The notes beneath the pieces are model-generated. The model was not told the origin of the DNA and searched no databases. It saw only the letters and a program-made list of their open reading frames with translations. A stretch of 64,000 nt of DNA from Chitinophagaceae bacterium (lineage in GTDB: Bacteria > Bacteroidota > Bacteroidia > Chitinophagales > Chitinophagaceae): NCBI GenBank assembly GCA_947374225.1, contig CANCAY010000002.1:1-64000 (forward strand). The letters are read 5' to 3'. Position 1 is the first letter of the stretch. Each line of letters starts with the position of its first letter. Position numbers and translations under genes: made by a program. Positions 1 through 11,739 of this stretch are shown piece after piece.

Positions 1-1482
1 TGCGTCCTTGGGAATTTCAATGGTCGTTTGTAAGCTGCTGCTATTTGTAATATTCATTGTCGCGTTGCTTTTATTTTTTAAAAACTGCCACCACTTAATT
101 GTATAAGCATCTCCGTCTGGTTCTTTTACGAATGCGTTTAATTTTAGGATATCACCTGGTTTTGCGTTTATTGCTTTTGCACCTTTAATATTTACAATAG
201 GAGCATGATTGGCGTTATTGTAATTGCTATTCAAAGACCAGTCCATTCTTGCAGCAAATTCATTTTGTGCTGCAGGGAAAAAATTAGGGAATGCAATATT
301 ACTTGCCTCTGCTGCTGCCATCTTTTTTAAATAAGCTTCTGAAATTACTAGCGCTTTTACTTTAGTGGTGTCATTGCTAAATGGATCAATATAGGTTGCA
401 GGGTCCGGAAGGAAGGGTCTGCCGCCCCAACCGCCTGGACTTTCTTTTTCGTAGGCGTTTAATCCGTTTGAAAGTATATTCATAAAAGTGCCGGTATCAC
501 CCTCTCCCAACCAAGACCCTTTTTGTTGCTTGGGCATCCAAACGATATAGCCCATTTTCTTTAATTCTTCATTGCTGTAACCATCTATTCCAAAATAATC
601 AAAAGGATCATTTTTTACCATTTGCTTTCCGTCTCCCCACACTCTATATATGTTTCCAAAAGCGCCTTTTGACGTAATATTTTGTTGCATCCATTCTGTG
701 GTAAGCAAGGGCGCGTTTTCTGCATTAGCCACTAATTGTGCACCATATCCATAATTAGGACCGTTTTTATATTGTCTATAATCAATGCCGGGCCAATTTG
801 GTTTTATATACGTTGCATAAGTGTTGTCTTGTTCCCCGGAAGGCAATAACACTAATTTTTGAGTCACTTTTTTCTTAATAGCTAACCAATTTTTTTTGTT
901 TTTGTATTCATCTTCAATGGATTTTAATGCTCTTGCAATGGTGCTTTGTCCTCCCCAAGCAGTTACGTATACTGGCCCTGCAATACTATCTAATAAGACT
1001 GTTTTAATTAAATTGGAACCTTCTGTGTCTTTTGAATAATCTCCTTCAAATTCAATATTGCCGTATTTAATTTTTGATTTTAAATAAGCTGGTGTTGGAT
1101 AACCTGCATCATGGACTTTTAAATTAGCATAAGACTTTTCATACGCTTCAACCGCTTCATGTATAAAACGCTCGTCTTGTCTCCAACGATAAGATTCACA
1201 AGGACAAAGGTTTAACCCGTATTTAGTGTACTCTCTTCCTGGTACCATAAACTTTGTTCCTTTTCCGTCTCCCTTCCAATGAAACTGACTGCTTGTATAT
1301 ACCAAGCCTTCCACTTTGAATTCTGAACTATATAATAAGAATCGAATAAGTGAATTATTGTCGTCCAATTCAGGGTCGGCAGTAATAATGATTCTTGGCT
1401 TTGTATTATTCTGAGTAGCGTATGTAAATTTTGGATAAGCCAACACAAGTAGCATCAAAGCAAGTAGTATTCGGTTTTTCAT
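1..1482 (-). CDS. DUF1593-type nucleoside-hydrolase-like secreted protein, partial (runs off the left edge)
   Basis: Reverse-strand translation from ATG at 1482 is open to the window edge: MKNRILLALMLLVLAYPKFTYATQNNTKPRIIITADPELDDNNSLIRFLLYSSEFKVEGLVYTSSQFHWKGDGKGTKF... The DPELDDNNSLIR motif and C-terminal cadherin/PKD-like part fit DUF1593. Missing from the ORF track, which lists only an out-of-frame ORF (1212-1448). Confidence 0.85.
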   Translation of the reverse strand, partial: MKNRILLALMLLVLAYPKFTYATQNNTKPRIIITADPELDDNNSLIRFLLYSSEFKVEGLVYTSSQFHWKGDGKGTKFMVPGREYTKYGLNLCPCESYRWRQDERFIHEAVEAYEKSYANLKVHDAGYPTPAYLKSKIKYGNIEFEGDYSKDTEGSNLIKTVLLDSIAGPVYVTAWGGQSTIARALKSIEDEYKNKKNWLAIKKKVTQKLVLLPSGEQDNTYATYIKPNWPGIDYRQYKNGPNYGYGAQLVANAENAPLLTTEWMQQNITSKGAFGNIYRVWGDGKQMVKNDPFDYFGIDGYSNEELKKMGYIVWMPKQQKGSWLGEGDTGTFMNILSNGLNAYEKESPGGWGGRPFLPDPATYIDPFSNDTTKVKALVISEAYLKKMAAAEASNIAFPNFFPAAQNEFAARMDWSLNSNYNNANHAPIVNIKGAKAINAKPGDILKLNAFVKEPDGDAYTIKWWQFLKNKSNATMNITNSSSLQTTIEIPKDA

Positions 1483-1496
1483 GTAAGTCATTTATT

Positions 1497-1859
1497 TTAT
1501 GAAAGCTCTTTAATAATTTTCTTCGCCACATTTTTATTTCCCCAATTAGCTAATTCATGGAGTATAGGCATTAAGCTTTTGCCACTAGTGGTAAGCTCAT
1601 ATTCAACACGAGGTGGTAATTCTAAAAATTCAGTTCTCTTCACTAAGCCAAAATTCTCCAATTCTTTTAATTCATTTGCTAATACCTTATTCGATATAGC
1701 AGGTATAATTTGATTTAGTTTTCCAAAACGAATAGCTCTTTCTCCAATGCAGTTTAGAATTATCGGCTTCCATTTGCCACCAATAATACTCATGGTTCTT
1801 GTTACTGGACAATTCAACGGATTATCTATAAAGCGGGAATTGAAATTAGTGGTTACCAT
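1497..1859 (-). CDS. HxlR-family winged-helix transcriptional regulator
   Basis: CPVTRTMSIIGGKWKPIILNCIGERAIRFGKLNQIIPAISNKVLANELKELE is typical HxlR. Confidence 0.93.
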   Translation of the reverse strand: MVTTNFNSRFIDNPLNCPVTRTMSIIGGKWKPIILNCIGERAIRFGKLNQIIPAISNKVLANELKELENFGLVKRTEFLELPPRVEYELTTSGKSLMPILHELANWGNKNVAKKIIKELS

Positions 1860-1938
1860 TAGGTTACTTGTATTTACTATTTAAGTAACAAATATACACT
1901 GTACAACATAATTTTGTGAAAATTATTTTAATAGTTAT

Positions 1939-3060
1939 ATGAAAATCAATAAAAGTATTTTAATCTTAGTTGCTGTATTTGCATCTTTAAATGTTTTTGC
2001 TCAATCTAGTATTAAGAATCAAACAAGTATTAGCAATGGCGAGTCTGCCACTGTAAAATTATATGTAAACCCAAATATTGGTAACGATATTTTTGAGGGC
2101 AGTAAGGAAAGTCCAATTAAATCCTTGCCAGAAGCGGCCAAGCGTGTTAGTAAAATGACAGGAGAAGGTGCTATAAGTGTATTTCTTTCTTCAGGAACTT
2201 ACGGCTTATATGAAACTGCTTCTTTTAATCCAATCCATTGGAAATTTAACAAAGAAGACAGATTAGTTATTCGTGCTGAGGTTTTACCTGACAGCTTATC
2301 GTGGGCCCCTGGTAAAATGCCTATTATAGTTTCTACCATGCCATTTAAACTTTCACTAAACGAGCAGAAAGAAGTTACGGATGGTTCTAATTATGGTATT
2401 GAAATTAACACAAGTCATGTAACTATTCAAGGTTTGAGAATTTTAGGCGAGCCAATACATGAGAAACCTAGAGAAGGCCTACTAATCAGAAACTATCCAA
2501 TAGTTTGGGAAGGAAAAAATTTAGTCGATTTAAGAGTTACGCAATGTTTATTCTTGGGAAATAAATTCGCACTACCGAACCATTTGGGGATATTAGCGAA
2601 TGGAAGTGAGCTTACAGTTGACCACTGCGTTTTTTATGGAGTTAAGGATGCTGTTGTTATGTGGAATAATAAATCAGACAAATCCAGCATGCATCATAAT
2701 TTAATTCTGAACATTTATGGGGCAGCTGTTTGGACTTGGTCAACAACAGAAGACTTTAAATTTTACAACAATGTGGTGAACAATGCGAATGTGTTTTGGG
2801 TTTTAGAAAAAGACGCGCATAATACTTTCAAAATAGAAAAATCCATGTTAATTGGTTACAATCAATTTGTCAATAAAGGAGGCGGTCCGCAAGAATTTGG
2901 TATTCCTGCAGATAAGTCAAAATTGAAATATAGTACTGACTTTAAAATCAAGAAAACAGGGACACTGAATATTGAGGAAGATCAAACTAGTCGTTATTAT
3001 TTACAATTGAAGCCAGGCACTTTAGGTACTGAATACGGTGCTGGATTATTCTATAAATAA
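1939..3060 (+). CDS. secreted right-handed parallel beta-helix protein
   Basis: Signal peptide; LYVNPNIGNDIFEGSKESPIKSLPEAAKR followed by beta-helix-like coils (VTIQGLRILG, LTVDHCVFYGVKDAVV). Confidence 0.65.
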   Translation: MKINKSILILVAVFASLNVFAQSSIKNQTSISNGESATVKLYVNPNIGNDIFEGSKESPIKSLPEAAKRVSKMTGEGAISVFLSSGTYGLYETASFNPIHWKFNKEDRLVIRAEVLPDSLSWAPGKMPIIVSTMPFKLSLNEQKEVTDGSNYGIEINTSHVTIQGLRILGEPIHEKPREGLLIRNYPIVWEGKNLVDLRVTQCLFLGNKFALPNHLGILANGSELTVDHCVFYGVKDAVVMWNNKSDKSSMHHNLILNIYGAAVWTWSTTEDFKFYNNVVNNANVFWVLEKDAHNTFKIEKSMLIGYNQFVNKGGGPQEFGIPADKSKLKYSTDFKIKKTGTLNIEEDQTSRYYLQLKPGTLGTEYGAGLFYK

Positions 3061-3098
3061 ATTTACACTTCCTTATTAGCAATTCTGACAATAGCATT

Positions 3099-3983
3099 AT
3101 GAAAAATTACTTACATAAATTACTAGCAACGCTTGTTTTAAATATCATTTTTAGCAGTCTTCTTTTCGCGCAATTGCCAATGCGTCATTTTATGCAGAAT
3201 GCAGATATTCCTTCAAATAAAGTATCCTATGGAAATAATACCAGTGCTGGTCATTTTGTAAAATCAGGAGACGCGAAGATTTATTACGAAGTGTATGGGA
3301 AAGGCAATACGGTTGTTCTGTTACATGGTGGCTTATTTGGTTCTACTATTGAAATGGCAGATTTTATTGATAGCCTATCTAAAACATTTCAAGTTATTGC
3401 CATTTCAACCAGAGGTCATGGAAAATCAGAAATTGGAAGCGATTCTTTAACGCTAGAACAAAGAGCCGGTGATGTATTAAACGTAATTAATGAAGTTACA
3501 AAGGAGAAAGTAAGTATCATAGGTTTTAGTGATGGCGGCTACACTGCCTACAAATTTGCTTCTTTGTATCCGGATAGAGTAAATAAAATGGTAGTTATTG
3601 GTGCAGGTATATTGTACCCAGGACTAAGAGATTTTTCTTTTAATATTAATCAAGCAATGGAATTAGACAAGGCTTTTTGGAAACAGCAACTAGCTATAAT
3701 GCCTGAGCCCAATAGATTAGAACACGTATTTAAACAAGTGGCTAATTGCTATAGTAAACTAACTGTTGGAAAGGATTTATTGGGCTCCATACAATGTCCT
3801 GTTTTAGTAATGGCAGGGGATAGCGACGGCGGCAATTCAGTTCAAAATGTATTAAATGCTGCTTTGTTAATTCCGAATCACCAAATCGCAATCATTCCAA
3901 ATGCCGGACACCCAGCTTTTAACGACAATTTTGCTGCAGCCTGGGCTTGTGTTGCGCCGTTTATGATTTTTGTCAGTAGATAA
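3099..3983 (+). CDS. alpha/beta hydrolase, secreted
   Basis: Signal peptide; VVLLHGGLFGS, GFSDGGYTAY nucleophile elbow, NAGHPAF catalytic His. Confidence 0.9.
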   Translation: MKNYLHKLLATLVLNIIFSSLLFAQLPMRHFMQNADIPSNKVSYGNNTSAGHFVKSGDAKIYYEVYGKGNTVVLLHGGLFGSTIEMADFIDSLSKTFQVIAISTRGHGKSEIGSDSLTLEQRAGDVLNVINEVTKEKVSIIGFSDGGYTAYKFASLYPDRVNKMVVIGAGILYPGLRDFSFNINQAMELDKAFWKQQLAIMPEPNRLEHVFKQVANCYSKLTVGKDLLGSIQCPVLVMAGDSDGGNSVQNVLNAALLIPNHQIAIIPNAGHPAFNDNFAAAWACVAPFMIFVSR

Positions 3984-4386
3984 TATTTATGTAAATGTTT
4001 TGGGATATCTTCGCGCCATATTGAGATATTCTATTGTCATATTACTATTTACAGCACTTATTGCACAGAGCTTCTCTAGGTCCTTGGTATTGGCCGATTA
4101 TATGGTCAATGTAGAAACCTATAAGAAGAGTTGTGAAAATAAGGCTAAGCCTATGTTGCATTGTAATGGTAAATGTCAAATGCTTAAAAAAATGAAGAAG
4201 CAGGAAGGAGATTCGGGTTCAAATGCTACTGCTCCTAAGTTCAATGAAGTTGAACTAGTTTTATCCTCAAAATCTTTTTTTCCTAGTATCGAGTTTGTTG
4301 TTTCTGACAAACTTAAATCCTTTTATTCCTATAATAGTGCTTTCTCTTCTAACTATATAGGTACTGTATTTCATCCACCCGCTTAG
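3970..4386 (+). CDS. small membrane-anchored CxGKC-motif protein (start may be TTG near 4018)
   Basis: One TM segment, then YKKSCENKAKPMLHCNGKCQMLKKMKKQE and C-terminal FHPPA. Upstream of an MbnP-like gene. Confidence 0.65.
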   Translation: MSVDNIYVNVLGYLRAILRYSIVILLFTALIAQSFSRSLVLADYMVNVETYKKSCENKAKPMLHCNGKCQMLKKMKKQEGDSGSNATAPKFNEVELVLSSKSFFPSIEFVVSDKLKSFYSYNSAFSSNYIGTVFHPPA

Positions 4387-4522
4387 TTTTTCTTTCTACA
4401 TCTATTGAGTGGTCCTTCATTTAGTTGGACTTGCTAACAGCATGATATCATCACCGCTGGCACAACTATTATTTTATCAATCATATTGGATACTATATCC
4501 AGTAATTTATATATTCCTACGA

Positions 4523-5317
4523 ATGAAAAAACTATTATTGCTTTTTATACCCTTAGTTACAATGTCCTTTTCTTGTAAAAAAGACACTGTTCCACAATAC
4601 AATGCTACTATTAAAACGCCTTTATCTATTGAATTTGACAATATTATTGGCGGGTCAGACCTTCAATTAGGGACAGCATCTTATTCCAATGCTAATAACG
4701 AACAGTTTAAAGTTACCATGCTGAAATATTTTGTAAGTAATATAGTGCTTACAAAAACGGACGGTACAAAATATACAGTACCACAAGACAGTTGTTATTT
4801 TTTAATTGACGAATCAAAAGCTGCAACTTTATCTTCTATAATTAATATACCAGAAGGAGAATATGCGAAACTTGATTTTGTATTGGGAGTTGATAGTTTA
4901 AGAAATACAAAAGACTTATCGCAAAGAACTGGAAAATTAGATCCAACAGGTGATGCAGCAGGTATGTATTGGAGTTGGAATAGTGGTTATATATTTTTCA
5001 AAATGGAAGGCACCGCAGTTGTTTCACCACAAGTAAATAATGTTTTTCAATACCATATCGGGCTTTTTGGTGGGTATACTGCCCCAACTTTAAATAATCT
5101 AAAAAATATCTCCATCGACTTGACTGCAAGAGGTATTGCAAAAGTAAAAACTGGGAAAACACCTAATATTCATTTACTCGTTGATGCTATGAAAATGTTT
5201 AATGGCTCAACCAATATTAGTATTGCAACCAATTCAGTTGTGATGGCATCCGCGCTAAGTGCTAAAGTAGCAGATAATTATGCAAACATGTTTCAACACG
5301 ATCATACCGAGAACTAA
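4523..5317 (+). CDS. MbnP-family lipoprotein (putative copper-binding partner of MbnH)
   Basis: Start trimmed from ORF 4409 to ATG 4523 (MKKLLLLFIPLVTMSFSCKK lipobox). SIEFDNIIGGSDLQLG..., KYFVSNIVL..., GMYWSWNSGYIFFKMEG are MbnP-like. Confidence 0.8.
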   Translation: MKKLLLLFIPLVTMSFSCKKDTVPQYNATIKTPLSIEFDNIIGGSDLQLGTASYSNANNEQFKVTMLKYFVSNIVLTKTDGTKYTVPQDSCYFLIDESKAATLSSIINIPEGEYAKLDFVLGVDSLRNTKDLSQRTGKLDPTGDAAGMYWSWNSGYIFFKMEGTAVVSPQVNNVFQYHIGLFGGYTAPTLNNLKNISIDLTARGIAKVKTGKTPNIHLLVDAMKMFNGSTNISIATNSVVMASALSAKVADNYANMFQHDHTEN

Positions 5318-6342
5318 TGAAACCAAAAAATATTGTATACATCTTAGTACTAATATTTTTTATACTAGCATGTAAAAAAGAAGTAACCCAATTATTCGAA
5401 GGCTTTCAAAAGCCTTCGAATTTCCCTGAGCCAGTTTATAAATTTCAAAATAACAATATTACAAAGGCGGGTTTTGACCTTGGACGTAAATTGTTTTTTG
5501 ATCCAATGCTATCTGTAGATAATACAATAAGTTGCGGGTCCTGCCATATACCAACAAGCGCATTTACACAACATGGCCACAGTGTTAGTCATGGTATTAA
5601 TGACTTATTGGGTACTAGGAATAGCCCACCAATTATGAATTTAGCTTGGAGTTCCAGTTTTATGTGGGATGGTGGCATTGCCGACTTGGACTTGCAACCT
5701 ATTGCCCCTATTACAAATCATGTAGAGATGGGGGAGACCATGTCGAATGTTCTTCTAAAACTTAAAAACAAAACTGAGTATGCTCAGCTATTTAAAGCGG
5801 CTTTTGGATCCGAAGAAGTGACTAATATAAAAATGCTTAAAGCCTTGTCTCAGTTTATGCTGATGTGTGTAAGCGCTGAATCTAAATATGACAGTGTTAT
5901 GCGAAAGCAGCAAACATTTACAACTGACGAAAAAGCAGGTTATCTACTATTTCAAAATAAGTGTAATTCATGTCATAAAGAGCCCTTGTTTACAGATAAC
6001 AATTTTAGAAATAATGGCTTGTAGCCAAGTAATTTGAATGATATTGGCAGAGAGCTGATTACACTTTTACCTACAGATACATATAAGTTCAAAGTACCTA
6101 GTTTACGTAATCTTGCCTACACAGCTCCTTATATGCATGACGGCAGATTTTTAAATGTTGATGCAGTTTTAGAACATTATAATAGCCAGGTAGTTCAAAC
6201 TAGTAACTTGGATCCTTTATTATATAGTAATGGAAAAAATGGAATTAGTTTAACCGCCGAGGAAAAAGGAAAGCTTTTAATTTTTCTAAATACGTTGAAC
6301 GATCGAAAATTTATTACCAATCCAATAATTGCTGAACAATGA
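5317..6342 (+). pseudogene. MbnH/MauG/CcpA-type diheme cytochrome c peroxidase interrupted by in-frame TAG at 6022-6024
   Basis: ORFs 5317-6024 and 6034-6342 share a frame. CGSCH and CNSCH heme motifs are upstream of the stop; PSLRNLAYTAPYMHDGRF is downstream. Confidence 0.8.
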
Positions 6343-7256
6343 GAAAAGTGAAATTAATATTGTTTTTTTCTATTCTATTAATACAATATCAGGTTTCAGC
6401 TTGTGATATTTGTGGCTGTGGAAATAATGGAAGCTATGTAGGCATAATGCCAGAATTTCAAAAAAACATTTTTGGAATTAGATACAGGCAAAATAGTTTA
6501 AGAACGCATGTTGGCAATAATGGGATGAACACTTATTTGACTAACAAGGAATCTTATACTTCTTATGAATTCTGGGGAAGTGTCAAAATTTCTAAACGTT
6601 TTAACTTATTGTTTACTTTGCCATATAATTCAAATGAAAGAACTAGTTCAATCGAACAACAGCATATCAATGGGCTGGGCGATATAAATTTGATGGGATA
6701 TTATACATTAGTACAGTCCAATAAATTAACCAAGGCTAATAAAGTATTTTTACAAAGTTTGAGGATTTCCGCTGGAATCAAATTGCCAACAGGGAGGTAC
6801 CAACAAACAGAAAACAGCTCCACTAGTCAACTGTTTACTTTAGGCACAGGAACCTTAGATTTTAATATTGGCGGAGTATATGAGGCAAGAATTCAAAATA
6901 CCGGGTTGAATTTAACGACTAATTATAAGATGAACACTTCAAATGAATTTGAATATCAATACGGTAACAAGCTTCAATTCAATACGCAGCTTTATCATAA
7001 ATATTTTATAAATGATAAGATAGCTGTATCACCTAATTTGGGATTGCAATTAGAAATAAATGACAAGGACTATAATAAGCAGACCATTGTACAAGTATCT
7101 GGCGGCTCCTTATTAAATGGAAGTATAGGAGCAGAGTTTAAAATAAATAATACCTTATTTGGCTTTAATTCTCAAACCCCTCTATTTCAAAATATCGGAA
7201 ACAAAATGATAGTGACTAATTCTAGGAATATGGTTCATCTTTCATTTGCATTTTAG
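6339..7256 (+). CDS. outer-membrane beta-barrel-like protein with N-terminal CDICGCGN motif
   Basis: Signal peptide then SACDICGCGNNGSYVG; alternating beta-strand pattern and C-terminal aromatic (LSFAF). ATGA overlap with upstream gene. Confidence 0.65.
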   Translation: MRKVKLILFFSILLIQYQVSACDICGCGNNGSYVGIMPEFQKNIFGIRYRQNSLRTHVGNNGMNTYLTNKESYTSYEFWGSVKISKRFNLLFTLPYNSNERTSSIEQQHINGLGDINLMGYYTLVQSNKLTKANKVFLQSLRISAGIKLPTGRYQQTENSSTSQLFTLGTGTLDFNIGGVYEARIQNTGLNLTTNYKMNTSNEFEYQYGNKLQFNTQLYHKYFINDKIAVSPNLGLQLEINDKDYNKQTIVQVSGGSLLNGSIGAEFKINNTLFGFNSQTPLFQNIGNKMIVTNSRNMVHLSFAF

Positions 7257-7277
7257 AAAATTATTAAAACACAATAA

Positions 7278-7634
7278 ATGAAACATTTAATTATACTACT
7301 TTTCTTTTTTAATTCATTTGCCTCATTTGCGCAAAGTGTAAACACCTCAATAGCTACTACTAAAATTAGTACTAACACGATCAACCCAAAAAAGAAATTG
7401 CTAACAGTAGAAGCTTCTTGTGGTCAATGTCAATTTAAAATGAAAGGGAAGGGTTGTACGTTAGCTATTAGAATACTCGGCAAACCTTATTTTGTGGACA
7501 AAGCAAATATTGATTCTTTTGGTGACGCACATGCTAAAATGGGATTTTGTAATGCTATCAGCATGGCAAAAGTGCAAGGGAAAATAGTGAATAATAAATT
7601 CGTAGCAACTTATTTTAAACTGATCGAGCACTGA
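7278..7634 (+). CDS. DUF6370-like Cys-rich secreted protein
   Basis: Signal peptide; VEASCGQCQFKMKGKGCTLAIRILGKPYFVDKANIDSFGDAHAKMGFCNAI. Confidence 0.7.
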   Translation: MKHLIILLFFFNSFASFAQSVNTSIATTKISTNTINPKKKLLTVEASCGQCQFKMKGKGCTLAIRILGKPYFVDKANIDSFGDAHAKMGFCNAISMAKVQGKIVNNKFVATYFKLIEH

Positions 7635-8271
7635 GTATTAAAATACTGATATCGGTTTCTTGATTTAAATTTTCATTTTGATTTATATCTTCAGCCATTT
7701 GCAGAACAGTTCGTTTTACAAATGGCTGAATTGCTTTTGCGAATGGCGTAGCGGTAATTCTTTGCGGTGTAGCAATAATTATATTGGCGCCTTCTGCTAG
7801 GAATTTTTTTATCAATTGTATGAGTGCCTCAAATTGTGCCGGTGCATAATTAATATCACTTAATAGTATTGTATCTCCATATATATTATCTGGAAAATCA
7901 TTCCAGTCCAAGCACATGGCTTTTGTATTTTGCAATGCTAAGTGTTGAATATTTTTTTCAATTAATGTAACCGCTTCTGGAGCGTGGTCACTAATAATTA
8001 TTTCCAGTGCTTGATTCGCTATCATAAAAGAGGGGAGGCCAATCCCAGCTCCAATTTCTACCACTCGTTTCCCTTCTACCCAATGCGGTTCTGATTTTAA
8101 AAAGTTTGACATGGCAATAGCGGCCGGCCATATTTTCGCCCAAAATGGGAATGGAGTTGAATGGTCCTTTGCTAATTGCTCCTCGTATATTGTTTTTAAT
8201 TGTGCTGCTTCTGGAACAAAGATCATTAAGCCATCCTGCACTTCTATTAACTTATTTGGGTAAATGGCCAT
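7615..8271 (-). CDS. class I SAM-dependent methyltransferase (METTL/NNT1-like)
   Basis: PFPFWAKIWPAAIAMSNFL, VVEIGAGIGLPSFMIA, ILLSDINYAPAQFEAL. Confidence 0.82.
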   Translation of the reverse strand: MAIYPNKLIEVQDGLMIFVPEAAQLKTIYEEQLAKDHSTPFPFWAKIWPAAIAMSNFLKSEPHWVEGKRVVEIGAGIGLPSFMIANQALEIIISDHAPEAVTLIEKNIQHLALQNTKAMCLDWNDFPDNIYGDTILLSDINYAPAQFEALIQLIKKFLAEGANIIIATPQRITATPFAKAIQPFVKRTVLQMAEDINQNENLNQETDISILILSARSV

Positions 8272-8391
8272 AAAATTTTAAACAATATTTTGATTTCTAT
8301 TCAATGTCTATAAAATTATAATGTATTTGGCAAATTACGCTCCTTAGTATTACCAGAATTTTAGTAATTTTATCCCTTAACCAGTTTATAA

Positions 8392-10629
<2,238 letters not shown>

Positions 10630-10662
10630 TTTTAGTATACTGAAACTAAATAGTTTTCCCTC

Positions 10663-10697
10663 ATGGGGTAGTCTAGCAATAGGCTACCCCATTTTTA
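10663..10697. terminator. rho-independent terminator after katG
   Basis: ATGGGGTAG...CTACCCCATTTTT hairpin with T tract. Confidence 0.85.
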
Positions 10698-10757
10698 TGT
10701 AAGGCTGTAACATTTTGCTATATCTTGCGTTATAGCTTTTACAATTAAATCAATTAT

Positions 10758-11672
10758 ATGTTTTTAAGAAAGGTCTCCATTTTTACAATATTACTCGCAT
10801 TATTGACTTTTAATTTGTTTGCACAATCCAAACCAATCCAATTTCAGTTGGAAAAATTATCGGGAACAATGGGGACCTGGAATGGAACATTAACTTATCT
10901 AGATTATACTACTGGCAAGCCTTATAGCATGCCTGCCAATATTAAAATTAGTTATTCAGCGGGTAAACTGGGCTATATCACTGCTTTCGAGTATCCTGAT
11001 GAGCCGAAGGCTAATGCTATTGACACAACCTATTTAAAAAATAAAGGAACCTATTTTGGCGATGAAAAAGTAGTAAGTTTTGTATTCAAACAAAATGGAG
11101 ATTTTACTTTAATTACCGAAATAGAAGGAGTAGATGGAAATGATAAAAAGAAGGCAGTTTTAAGACATTCTTATTCATTAATAGGCAACGCTTATTCAAT
11201 AAGTAAAGAGGTAAAATTCAAAGGTGCTACTAACTGGATAAAAAGGAATGAATATAAGTTTACAAAAGAAAAAAAAGTTACAGTAATCGAAAAAAGCTTA
11301 TTTGATAAAATTGCATTACTGGATAGTCTAATGTTTGCAAAGTATAACAATCAAAATATTGCCGAAATGAAAAGTTATTTCACAAATGACTTAGAATGGT
11401 ATCAAGATAATGGGGGCTTATTAAATTTCGAAACAGTTTTCAAAAATTTCCAATCGATATTTGATAATAAGAATAAATTATCAAGGGCATTGGTAACTGG
11501 TTCACTTGAGGTAATTCCTATTAAGGGTTATGGCGCTATTGAAATAGGTAAACACCAATTCAAACATATGGAAAATGGTAAGCTTGAGATAGGCACATTT
11601 AGATTTTTAATGATATGGAAGAACGATAACGAGACTTGGAAAATTTCTAGAGTAGTTAGTTTCGACCATTAG
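10758..11672 (+). CDS. secreted protein with C-terminal SnoaL/DUF4440-like domain
   Basis: Signal peptide; C-terminal FAKYNNQNIAEMKSYFTNDLEWYQDNGG... resembles NTF2-like. Confidence 0.55.
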   Translation: MFLRKVSIFTILLALLTFNLFAQSKPIQFQLEKLSGTMGTWNGTLTYLDYTTGKPYSMPANIKISYSAGKLGYITAFEYPDEPKANAIDTTYLKNKGTYFGDEKVVSFVFKQNGDFTLITEIEGVDGNDKKKAVLRHSYSLIGNAYSISKEVKFKGATNWIKRNEYKFTKEKKVTVIEKSLFDKIALLDSLMFAKYNNQNIAEMKSYFTNDLEWYQDNGGLLNFETVFKNFQSIFDNKNKLSRALVTGSLEVIPIKGYGAIEIGKHQFKHMENGKLEIGTFRFLMIWKNDNETWKISRVVSFDH

Positions 11673-11739
11673 TCATTCATCGAGAATAAATTAAATTAAA
11701 GCAATTACAGAATTAACTCAAGTAGAAAAGATCAATTCA

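Noticed and set aside
1212-1448. 78-aa ORF on the minus strand
   Set aside because: Out of frame with the well-supported DUF1593 CDS (1-1482) and has no protein-like features.
4409-4522. N-terminal extension of the MbnP-like ORF (MVLHLVGLANSM...)
   Set aside because: The lipoprotein signal starts at ATG 4523; the extension looks like translated leader.
6034-6342. 102-aa ORF as an independent gene
   Set aside because: Starts at an internal TTG, same frame as the upstream peroxidase, and encodes only its C-terminus.
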